A stretch of DNA of 24,381 bases, taken from the NCBI GenBank assembly GCA_019419625.1, contig DXZO01000065.1, forward strand, positions 1 through 24,381, read 5' to 3'. The notes beneath the pieces are model-generated. The model worked only from the letters and a program-made list of their open reading frames with translations, was not told where the DNA came from and searched no databases. This document shows positions 15,921 to 22,672 of the stretch, piece after piece (within the stretch, counting starts at the first letter, position 1; the number at the start of each line of letters is the position of its first letter). This DNA is from Collinsella sp. (GTDB lineage: Bacteria; Actinomycetota; Coriobacteriia; Coriobacteriales; Coriobacteriaceae). The position numbers and the translations under genes are program-made.

Positions 15921-15954
15921 GAGCCAAGGCACGTATCATCACCCAGCTCAAATA

Positions 15955-15982
15955 AAAAATGGCCCCGAGTGGGGCCATTTTT
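15955..15982. terminator. Intrinsic terminator, likely bidirectional
   Basis: AAAAATGGCCCC (15955-15966) pairs perfectly with GGGGCCATTTTT (15971-15982) around a four-base GAGT loop. It ends the GNAT transcript and may also stop leftward transcripts from 16150. Confidence 0.95.
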
Positions 15983-16019
15983 GGTAAAACGCGTCGTTGT
16001 GGGACTCGCATTGTTACCG

Positions 16020-16155
16020 CCCCAGATGAACCCGGGCAGACAAAAAGGGGAGGTGCCGGCTTTCGCAAGGCGCGAACCTACGAAAATCGCCGCGCGGCAA
16101 CGCGGGGCGATGAGCTCGGTCGGGGGATAGGGCCCGCTTCGCCCACCGGCCCGTA
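16020..16155. ncRNA. Possible structured non-coding RNA or leader (unidentified)
   Basis: This GC-rich stretch between the 15955 terminator and the TetM-like gene holds no convincing ORF but several nested stems. TTCGC (16062-16066) pairs with GCGAA (16072-16076). ATCGCC (16086-16091) pairs with GGCGAT (16106-16111), enclosing CGCG-GCAA-CGCG (16093-16104), a stem capped by a GNRA-type tetraloop when read rightward. A leftward promoter with an extended -10 box (TGATACAAT, complement of 16157-16165) would start a transcript near 16150 that runs through the stretch to a T-run opposite 16043-16047. The strand is therefore unresolved. It matches no RNA family I can name. Confidence 0.35.
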
Positions 16156-16166
16156 AATTGTATCAT
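16138..16166 (+). promoter_or_regulatory. Possible promoter of the TetM-like gene
   Basis: TTCGCC (16138-16143) and TATCAT (16161-16166) are 17 bases apart, giving a leader of about 54 bases. The same DNA read leftward gives TGATACAAT (16157-16165), so this may be an overlapping bidirectional promoter. Confidence 0.35.
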
Positions 16167-16226
16167 CCAGTGTGGAGCGTGAACGCCCGTTGCCGCGTGC
16201 GATGGGCTTGCAATAAGAGGAGAGCC

Positions 16227-18230
16227 ATGTCGAAGCAAGCGGTCGTTGGAATCTTGGCGCATGTCGATGCCGGCAAGACCACGTTGGCCGAGGCCATGCT
16301 GTTCAACGCGGGCCGCATTCGCAAGCGTGGCCGCGTGGACGATGGCGATTCGCATCTGGACACTAACACGATCGAGCGCGAGCGCGGCATCACGATTTTC
16401 TCGTCGCAGGCCGTGCTCGACCACGGCGATACCCACGTCATGCTCGTGGATGCTCCCGGCCATGTCGATTTTTCTGCCGAGGCGGAGCGCACACTGCGTG
16501 CCCTGGACTACGCGATTCTGGTGGTGGGCGCCAACGATGGCGTGCAGGGGCACACCGAAACCCTGTGGCGCCTGCTTGCGCGCTATGACATCCCGACGTT
16601 CATCTTCATCAACAAGATCGATTTGGAGAATCCCGGCCGCGATGTTTTGCTGGCACAACTCGGGCAGCGTCTTTCCGAGGGCTGCCTGGATGCCAACGAG
16701 CTGCTGGCGGGCGGCGCCGTTCAGGAGGACGCTGCTGCGTTGGACGAAGCGGCGCTCGAGGAGTTTCTTGAAGCGGGTGAGCTTTCTGTCGCAACGCTGT
16801 CGCGCATGGTTGCCGAGCGCAAGCTCTTTCCCTGCTTTGCCGGCTCGGCGCTCAAGGACCAAGGCGTTGACGAGCTACTGGATGGTATATGCGCGCTGAT
16901 GCGTGAGCAGGCGTGGCTCCCGGAGTTTGCCGCGCGCGTCTATCGTGTCAGCCGCGGGGATCGTGGCGAGCGCTTGGCTTGGGTTAAAGTGACCGGCGGC
17001 ACGCTGCATGCCAAACAGATGATTGACGGACGTTCCGGTGCCGAGGCATGGGAGCAGAAGGTCGATCAGGTACGCATCTATAACGGCGAGAAGTATGAGC
17101 TTGCCCAAGAGGTTGCTGCTGGCGGCATCTGCGCCGTGACGGGTCTTGCGCACGTTCGCCCGGGGGACGCCTTGGGCGCGGAGCCCGCGGGCGATGCGCC
17201 CGTCATCGCTCCGGTCCTCACCTATACGGTGCTTCCGGGCGAACACGATGTCCACGCGGTGTTCAAAGCACTGACTGAGTTAGCGGACGAAGATCCCATG
17301 CTCGGCGTAAGCTGGAATACGCATCTTGAGCAGATTCATTTGCAGTTGATGGGCGCCGTGCAGCTCGAGGTCGTGCAGCGGGTGCTGGCCGATCGCTTTG
17401 GCCTTACGGTTGGGTTTGAGCCCGGCGGCATTCTCTATAAGGAGACTATCTCGCAGCCGGTCGAGGGCGTGGGCCACTTTGAACCGCTGCGCCATTACGC
17501 CGAGGTGCATCTGCGTCTGGAGCCGTTGCCAGCAGGTTCGGGCGTGCAGTTTGGCACCGTGACCTCGACCGACGAGCTCGATCTTAACTGGCAGCGTTTG
17601 GCACTCACCAACGCCATGGAGCGCGATCACCTGGGCGTGCTGACCGGCTCGTCCATCACCGATGTGCGCATTACGCTCACGGGCGGCCGTGCGCATGCCA
17701 AACACACCGAGGGTGGCGATTTTCGCCAGGCCACGTACCGCGCGATTCGCCAGGGTTTGATGCAGGCGCGCGAGGCCGGCGCAGCCGTGCTGCTGGAGCC
17801 GTGGTACCACTTTGAGCTCGAGGTTCCGGGGGAGTGCGTGGGCCGGGCGTTGTCAGACGCCACGCGCATGGGTGCCGAGTACGAGCCGCCGACGATGGCG
17901 GGAGACCGGGCGAAGCTTGTGGGTCGCGTGCCGGCATCCGAGGTGCAGGATTATGCGTTGGAGGTGGCTGCCTACACGAGCGGTCGCGGTCATCTGTACC
18001 TGGAGTTCGCCGGTTATGCGGCTTGCCATGATGCCGAGCGCGTCATCGAGACGGCCGCCTATGAGCCCGAGGCCGATCTGCCCAACACGCCCGATTCGGT
18101 CTTTTGCTCTCACGGCGCCGGTTGCACGGTCAAATGGTACGACGTACCCGCCGCGGCGCACGTAAAGATCGATCCCACCACCTTCCGCCCCTGGCGAGCA
18201 GCAGACGCCGAGTTTTTCGGCCACATGTGA
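16227..18230 (+). CDS. TetM/TetO-like ribosomal GTPase (EF-G-related translation factor family)
   Basis: The protein has 667 residues. ATG 16227 follows AGAGGAGAG; a longer upstream frame has no site. The G domain starts GILAHVDAGKTTLAEAMLFNAG (P-loop, residues 8-29), then ERERGITI, DAPGHVDF (Thr of DTPGH replaced by Ala) and NKID. Domains II to V follow in EF-G order, ending with GHLYLEFAGYAACH, which recalls domain V of ribosomal-protection proteins. The opening resembles TetM (GVLAHVDAGKTTL) more than EF-G. TetM/TetO proteins chase tetracycline off the ribosome, but many gut actinobacteria and Firmicutes carry diverged homologues of unproven function. Tetracycline resistance should not be assumed. 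A repeat element supplies the stop codon. Confidence 0.85.
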   Translation: MSKQAVVGILAHVDAGKTTLAEAMLFNAGRIRKRGRVDDGDSHLDTNTIERERGITIFSSQAVLDHGDTHVMLVDAPGHVDFSAEAERTLRALDYAILVVGANDGVQGHTETLWRLLARYDIPTFIFINKIDLENPGRDVLLAQLGQRLSEGCLDANELLAGGAVQEDAAALDEAALEEFLEAGELSVATLSRMVAERKLFPCFAGSALKDQGVDELLDGICALMREQAWLPEFAARVYRVSRGDRGERLAWVKVTGGTLHAKQMIDGRSGAEAWEQKVDQVRIYNGEKYELAQEVAAGGICAVTGLAHVRPGDALGAEPAGDAPVIAPVLTYTVLPGEHDVHAVFKALTELADEDPMLGVSWNTHLEQIHLQLMGAVQLEVVQRVLADRFGLTVGFEPGGILYKETISQPVEGVGHFEPLRHYAEVHLRLEPLPAGSGVQFGTVTSTDELDLNWQRLALTNAMERDHLGVLTGSSITDVRITLTGGRAHAKHTEGGDFRQATYRAIRQGLMQAREAGAAVLLEPWYHFELEVPGECVGRALSDATRMGAEYEPPTMAGDRAKLVGRVPASEVQDYALEVAAYTSGRGHLYLEFAGYAACHDAERVIETAAYEPEADLPNTPDSVFCSHGAGCTVKWYDVPAAAHVKIDPTTFRPWRAADAEFFGHM

Positions 18231-18256
18231 CAAAGTGGCAGTCCCTTTGTCACATG
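18224..18256. repeat. GTGACAAAG hairpin repeat, copy 1
   Basis: CATGTGACAAAG (18224-18235) pairs perfectly with CTTTGTCACATG (18245-18256) around a nine-base loop containing GGCAGTCC. The TGA stop of the TetM-like gene (18228-18230) lies inside the left arm. A close relative lies at 21951-21985. It could act as a transcript-end hairpin, though no T-tract follows. Confidence 0.9.
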
Positions 18257-18259
18257 CTA

Positions 18260-18295
18260 TTGGTATAACTTGGTATAAGTTGGTATAACTATTAT
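18260..18295 (+). promoter_or_regulatory. Three tandem 10-bp TTGGTATAA repeats over a probable promoter
   Basis: TTGGTATAAC (18260-18269), TTGGTATAAG (18270-18279) and TTGGTATAAC (18280-18289) are head-to-tail with no gap, followed by TATTAT (18290-18295). TTGGTA (18260-18265) with TATAAC (18284-18289), 18 bases apart, could form the promoter of the ATPase gene starting at 18324. The 10-bp repeat places identical bases about once per DNA turn, as for cooperative binding of a regulator. Confidence 0.6.
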
Positions 18296-18323
18296 CAGGG
18301 TTTGCCAATCCGAGGAGGCCGGC

Positions 18324-19442
18324 ATGAATCCAAATCCCTTTAAGCCGACGGCAGGCAAGCGGCCCCCGATGCTCATCGGTCGCGAGTCGGTCGTCGAAGA
18401 TTTCGAGGAAGGGCTCGATAACGGCGCCGGAGCGCCGGGCAGGCTCATGCTCATTACGGGAAACCGCGGCTGCGGTAAAACGGTTCTCCTGCGGGAGCTG
18501 CAACGTCTAGCCAGCGAGCGCGGATGGGCGGTTGTCTCCGATTCCGCTTCGCTTGGCTTGTGCGATCGCCTGGCCGACGCGTTTCGCTTGAATAAACCCG
18601 TTGTGACGTCAATGGAGTTTGGGCCGTCGTTTGGCCGGATGTCGGTCGAGGCGGCTCGGGCAAAGGGCGAGACGTTGCGGGGGCTGGTCAACGAGTGCCT
18701 CAAGAAGCTCGGTCCAGGCAAGGGCATCCTGTTTGCGATTGACGAGGCACAATCTGCGTCTATCGAGGAACTGGCGGCTCTTGCCGTTCTCTATCAGCAG
18801 GTGCTCGGAGATCAGGATGCCACGGGCTTGTCCGATAGCGACCAGCGCGGTCTTGCGCTTGTGTTCGCCGGCTTACCCAGTATGGTTGACGATCTGCTCG
18901 AAGAGCCGAGCGTGACGTTTTTGCGGCGTGCCCAGCAGCGTACGCTGGGGGCGATATCTTTGCCCAAGGTGCGCGATTCATATATCCAGACGGTTAAAGA
19001 CGCTGGCCTTTGCGTTGACGCGGAGACGGCGGACCTTGCGGCACACAAGAGCATGGGGCATCCCTATATGGTTCAGCTGGTGGGATATTACATGTGGCGC
19101 TCTGCTGTCCGGCGCAACTCGCGAGTCATTGAAAGACGCGATGTCGAGGATGGCCATGCGGATGCCATCTCCGAGTTCTACGAAGCGGTCGACGCACCTC
19201 TGTATTACGGGCTGCGCAGCCCTCAGCGTCTCTTTATCGAGGCCATGGCGGTTGACGAGGGCAAGCCGACGCGCATGGCGGACATCATTGAGCGCTGCGA
19301 CCGCACCCAGAGCTGGGCGAGTAAATATCGCGCAAGCCTGATTCGCGAGCGCGTCATCGAGGCCGCCGGATACGGCCTTGTGCGGTTTACCGTGCCCATG
19401 CTGGGCGAGTATATCCGCGACCGCGTTTTATGGCATGAGTAG
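18324..19442 (+). CDS. Stand-alone AAA/Orc1-like ATP-binding protein
   Basis: The protein has 372 residues. ATG 18324 follows GAGGAGG (18312-18318) by five bases. An entry motif LIGRE (residues 17-21) precedes Walker A GNRGCGKT (residues 46-53) and Walker B LFAIDEAQ near residue 137, the arrangement of the AAA_16/Orc1-Cdc6-like ATPase group. RGLALVFAGLPSMVDDLL (about residues 173-190) fits the sensor 1 strand ('v-x-a-G-l-P'). The last 80 residues look like a winged-helix domain (FIEAMAVDEGKPTRMADIIERC, then ASLIRERVIEAAGYGLVRFTVPMLGEYI). Role unknown: such orphan ATPases occur singly or with mobile and defence genes. Here the only close neighbour is the UvrA-like gene, whose possible ATG at 19435 overlaps its stop. 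Confidence 0.85.
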   Translation: MNPNPFKPTAGKRPPMLIGRESVVEDFEEGLDNGAGAPGRLMLITGNRGCGKTVLLRELQRLASERGWAVVSDSASLGLCDRLADAFRLNKPVVTSMEFGPSFGRMSVEAARAKGETLRGLVNECLKKLGPGKGILFAIDEAQSASIEELAALAVLYQQVLGDQDATGLSDSDQRGLALVFAGLPSMVDDLLEEPSVTFLRRAQQRTLGAISLPKVRDSYIQTVKDAGLCVDAETADLAAHKSMGHPYMVQLVGYYMWRSAVRRNSRVIERRDVEDGHADAISEFYEAVDAPLYYGLRSPQRLFIEAMAVDEGKPTRMADIIERCDRTQSWASKYRASLIRERVIEAAGYGLVRFTVPMLGEYIRDRVLWHE

Positions 19443-19467
19443 GGTGATAAAGGTGACGGAACAGAAG

Positions 19468-21948
19468 ATGAGCCCGCAGGCTATCGAGGTGCGCGGTGCA
19501 CGTGTCCACAATCTCAAGGACATCGATATCGATATTCCGCTGGGGAGGCTCGTGGGCATTGCCGGCGTGTCGGGCTCGGGCAAGAGCTCGCTGGCGCTGG
19601 GAGTTCTTTATGCCGAGGGCTCGCGCCGTTACCTGGAGGCGCTCAGCACCTATACTCGACGTCGCCTGACGCAGGCCGAGCACGCCCAGGTGGACGAGGT
19701 ATTGCACGTACCGGCGGCACTCGCGTTGCATCAGCGTCCCAGTGTGCCAGGCGTGCGCTCGACCTTTGGTACCATGACCGAGCTCAACAACAGTCTGCGT
19801 TTGCTCTTTAGCCGCTGTGCCCATCACGTGTGCCCACATTGCGGGGTGCGTGTGGAGCCGAGCCTTAACGTGGCTGCGGGCCTGTCGCTCACGTGCCCCG
19901 CATGCGGCCGCGAGTTCTACGCGCCGAGTGCCGAGGACCTTGCCTTTAACAGCGGCGGTGCGTGCCCTACCTGCGGCGGCACCGGTGTCATGCGCGAGGT
20001 GGACGAAGCGAGCCTGGTGCCCGACGAGTCAAAGACCATCAACGAAGGCGCGGTGCTTCCCTGGGGTACGCTCATGTGGGATCTGATGAAGCAGGTAGCC
20101 GGCGAGATGGGCGTGCGCACCGACGTGCCGTTTAACCAGCTCACGCCTCAAGAGCGCGACATCGTGTTCCACGGTCCGGCGGTTAAAAAGCACATTCTCT
20201 ACGTTCCCAAAAACGGCGAGGGCGCCACGCCGCTCGATTTTACCTATTACAACGCTGTCTATACCGTCGAGAATGCGCTCGCCAAGGTTAAGGACGACAA
20301 GGGCCTCAAGCGCGTGGCGCGCTTTTTGCGCGAGGGGCCATGCCGTGACTGTGGCGGCACGCGTCTCTCCGAGGCCGCACGCCATCCCCAGGTGCGCGGT
20401 ATCAATCTGGCGCAGGCCGCGGCTATGACGCTGGGTGAGGCGATTGAGTGGGTGCGCGGGGTGCCCGCATCCTTGCCGGCCGAGATGCAGCCCATGGCAG
20501 CGGATATCTGCGATTCGTTTTTGAGCACGGCCCGTCGACTGGTCGATCTGGGCCTCGATTACCTTTCACTCGACCGCGCCGGTGCCACGCTCTCCACGGG
20601 CGAGCGTCAGCGCGTGCAGCTCGCCCGCGTGGTGCGTAACCGATCGACGGGCGTGCTCTATGTGCTGGACGAGCCCTCGATTGGCTTGCATCCTGCCAAT
20701 GTCGACGGCCTGGTAGGCGTGATGCGCGATTTGGTGGATGACGGCAACACCGTGGTCGTTGTCGACCACGATACGCGCGTACTGGCGGAAGCCGACTATC
20801 TGGTCGAGATGGGCCCCGTTGCCGGAGCAGGCGGCGGCAATGTGATCGCCGCGGGCGCGGTAGGCGAGGTCGAAGAATCGCAGGGCAGCCGCATCGCCCC
20901 ATTTTTGCGCTCGGAGCCTGAGCGCTTGCGTCCGCAGGTGCCTGACGACGAAATGTTTGACCGGGGCCATATCCGCATGGCGACCGATGCCATCCATACC
21001 GTCAAACCGCTCGAAGTCGATATACCGCGCGGTCGCCTTGTCGCGGTGACGGGCGTTTCGGGTTCGGGTAAGACGACGTTGGTGCTCGAGACACTCATCC
21101 CGGCACTTAAGGCGCAGGCAGCCAGCGAGCGCCTGCCAAAACACGTGCGTTGGGTCGATGCCGAGGGCATTGCACGTGCCAACCTGATAGACGCCACGCC
21201 CATCGGTGCCAACGTGCGTTCGACGGTAGCGACTTATGCCGACATCCATGACGAGCTGCGTCGCGCCTTCGCCCGTACGCCCGAGGCCAAGGCAGCCGGC
21301 TACAAGGCGGGCGCCTTTAGCTACAACACTGGCGCTTTGCGCTGCCCTACGTGCGATGGCACGGGCTCGATATCGCTCGACGTGCAGTTTTTGCCCGACG
21401 TCGAGATCGTCTGCCCGTCATGTCGCGGCTCACGTTATGCAGACGCGGCTTCGCATATCCATCGCGAGGGCAAGGACGGGAGCTTACTGACGTTGCCGCA
21501 GCTCATGGACATGAGTGTGGACGAGGCCCTCGACGCCACGCTGGGACTCAAAAAGGTACAGGCGCGTTTGCAGACCTTGCACGACCTGGGATTGGGTTAT
21601 CTCACGCTCGGTGAGCCCACGCCGGCGCTTTCGGGCGGCGAGGCGCAGCGTCTTAAGCTTGCGAGCGAGATGGGCCGCGTGCAGGACGATGCCGTGTTTG
21701 TGTTCGACGAGCCCACGATCGGCCTGCATCCGCTCGATGTTCAGATGTTGCTGAGTGTGTTTGACGGCCTCGTCGCCAAGGGCGCCACAGTTGTCGTGAT
21801 CGAACACGACCTCGACCTTATCCGCAACGCCGACTATGTGATCGACATGGGCCCGGGCGGCGGTGACGCGGGCGGGCAAATCGTCTGCGCCGGCACGCCG
21901 GGCGACATCGTGGCCTGCCCCGCAAGCATCACCGGCCGCTACCTATAA
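19468..21948 (+). CDS. UvrA-like ABC ATPase, short form
   Basis: From ATG 19468 the protein has 826 residues. ATG 19435 (overlapping the previous stop) and GTG 19453 (with GGTGAT four bases upstream) are alternative starts, so the N-terminus is uncertain by about eleven residues. Two ABC modules are complete: GVSGSGKSS (33-41), LSTGERQRVQLARVV (near 375), LYVLDEPSIGLHP (near 398), then GVSGSGKTT (near 529), LSGGEAQRLKLASEM (near 720) and VFVFDEPTIGLHP (near 744). Zinc-finger cysteine pairs are CPHCG...CPACG, CPTCGGTG and CPTCDGTG...CPSCRG. Canonical UvrA has about 940 residues, so this looks like the UvrA2/DrrC type that lacks the UvrB-binding region. Such proteins are linked to DNA-damage or drug tolerance. 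It is probably not the housekeeping uvrA. Confidence 0.88.
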   Translation: MSPQAIEVRGARVHNLKDIDIDIPLGRLVGIAGVSGSGKSSLALGVLYAEGSRRYLEALSTYTRRRLTQAEHAQVDEVLHVPAALALHQRPSVPGVRSTFGTMTELNNSLRLLFSRCAHHVCPHCGVRVEPSLNVAAGLSLTCPACGREFYAPSAEDLAFNSGGACPTCGGTGVMREVDEASLVPDESKTINEGAVLPWGTLMWDLMKQVAGEMGVRTDVPFNQLTPQERDIVFHGPAVKKHILYVPKNGEGATPLDFTYYNAVYTVENALAKVKDDKGLKRVARFLREGPCRDCGGTRLSEAARHPQVRGINLAQAAAMTLGEAIEWVRGVPASLPAEMQPMAADICDSFLSTARRLVDLGLDYLSLDRAGATLSTGERQRVQLARVVRNRSTGVLYVLDEPSIGLHPANVDGLVGVMRDLVDDGNTVVVVDHDTRVLAEADYLVEMGPVAGAGGGNVIAAGAVGEVEESQGSRIAPFLRSEPERLRPQVPDDEMFDRGHIRMATDAIHTVKPLEVDIPRGRLVAVTGVSGSGKTTLVLETLIPALKAQAASERLPKHVRWVDAEGIARANLIDATPIGANVRSTVATYADIHDELRRAFARTPEAKAAGYKAGAFSYNTGALRCPTCDGTGSISLDVQFLPDVEIVCPSCRGSRYADAASHIHREGKDGSLLTLPQLMDMSVDEALDATLGLKKVQARLQTLHDLGLGYLTLGEPTPALSGGEAQRLKLASEMGRVQDDAVFVFDEPTIGLHPLDVQMLLSVFDGLVAKGATVVVIEHDLDLIRNADYVIDMGPGGGDAGGQIVCAGTPGDIVACPASITGRYL

Positions 21949-21950
21949 CC

Positions 21951-21985
21951 GAATGTGACAAAGGGACAGTTCCTTTGTCACATTC
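21951..21985. repeat. GTGACAAAG hairpin repeat, copy 2
   Basis: GAATGTGACAAAGG (21951-21964) pairs perfectly with CCTTTGTCACATTC (21972-21985) around a seven-base loop GACAGTT. It begins two bases after the UvrA-like stop and overlaps the end of trmL: the trmL stop TGA (complement of 21978-21980) lies inside the right arm. It probably ends both convergent transcripts. Confidence 0.92.
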
Positions 21986-22577
21986 CCGGAAAGCCTGTTT
22001 GGCGCAGGGCCTCGTAGAGGACGATGGCGGCGCTGTTGGAGAGGTTGAGAGCGCTGATGCGGTAGTCGTCCGGGTCGACGAAGTTGCCGCAGATATCCTG
22101 TCGAAGGATGGCTTCGTGGCTGTCCTCGGTATGCCCGAGCGACTCCTCGTGGGCCTCCCAGGCGTCGGCGTTTTCGAGCGAGTCGCAATCGCGCAACATG
22201 GGGATGCGCTCGCAGCGCTCGGGCGCCGCGGCAAGCAGTGGCTCGGGAATTCCCGAGCTCTCGCTGCCAAAGACCAAAAAGTCACCGTCGCGGTAGGTAC
22301 TTTGCGCATAGGTGCGGCGCGCCTTTTTGGTCAGCAGATGCAGGCGTTCGTCGGCGGGGGAGAGGCCGTTGCGCGCAAGGAAATCCTCCCAGCCGGCATA
22401 GGTCGTCACGTCCAAATTTTGCCAGTAGCCCAGGCCGGCGCGACGCACCGTCTTGTCGTCGAGCGAAAACCCCAGCGGCTCCACCAGATGCAGGCGGGCG
22501 CCGGTAACCACGCAGGTGCGGCCGATATTGCCCGTATTGGCCGGAATCTCGGGCGCATACAGCACAATGTTGAACAT
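21978..22577 (-). CDS. trmL: tRNA (cytidine(34)-2'-O)-methyltransferase TrmL, with an internal insertion
   Basis: The protein has 199 residues, against about 155 for typical TrmL. ATG 22577 follows AAGGAG (complement of 22582-22587) by four bases; the longer upstream frame is not coding. SPOUT-class signatures are present: FNIVLYAPEIPANTGNIGRTC (residues 2-22), the knot segment DFLVFGSESSGIPEPLL (99-115), ERIPM (123-127) and ALNLSNSAAIVLYEALRQ (176-193). TrmL methylates the ribose of the wobble base in tRNA-Leu isoacceptors. Between ERIPM and ALNLSN, normally a few residues apart, lie about 45 acidic residues (128-172). The stop codon lies in a repeat hairpin. A hairpin with T-run stands just upstream of its ribosome binding site. 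Confidence 0.92.
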   Translation of the reverse strand: MFNIVLYAPEIPANTGNIGRTCVVTGARLHLVEPLGFSLDDKTVRRAGLGYWQNLDVTTYAGWEDFLARNGLSPADERLHLLTKKARRTYAQSTYRDGDFLVFGSESSGIPEPLLAAAPERCERIPMLRDCDSLENADAWEAHEESLGHTEDSHEAILRQDICGNFVDPDDYRISALNLSNSAAIVLYEALRQTGFPGM

Positions 22578-22598
22578 GAATCTCCTTGGCTCAGAACG

Positions 22599-22633
22599 AA
22601 AAACCACCACGAAGGGCACCTTCGTGGTGGTTT
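22599..22633 (-). terminator. Strong intrinsic terminator (or attenuator) between the CobW gene and trmL
   Basis: AAACCACCACGAAGG (22601-22615) pairs perfectly with CCTTCGTGGTGGTTT (22619-22633) around a three-base loop. Read leftward it is followed by TTTTT (22599-22603). It lies downstream of the CobW gene and 11 bases ahead of the trmL ribosome binding site. Confidence 0.92.
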
Positions 22634-22672
22634 GGCGGTTACGTAGGCGGAAAAATGCCCGCTTGGATAAAT

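Noticed and set aside
16040..16080. tRNA or SRP RNA in the structured stretch
   Set aside because: A GGTTCGCGCC-like piece on the minus strand recalls a T-loop, but there is no cloverleaf or CCA acceptor. The conserved SRP core is also absent.
18224..21985. Composite mobile element bounded by the two GTGACAAAG hairpins
   Set aside because: The enclosed ATPase and UvrA-like genes carry no transposase or recombinase, and no target duplications were seen. The hairpins fit a dispersed small repeat better.
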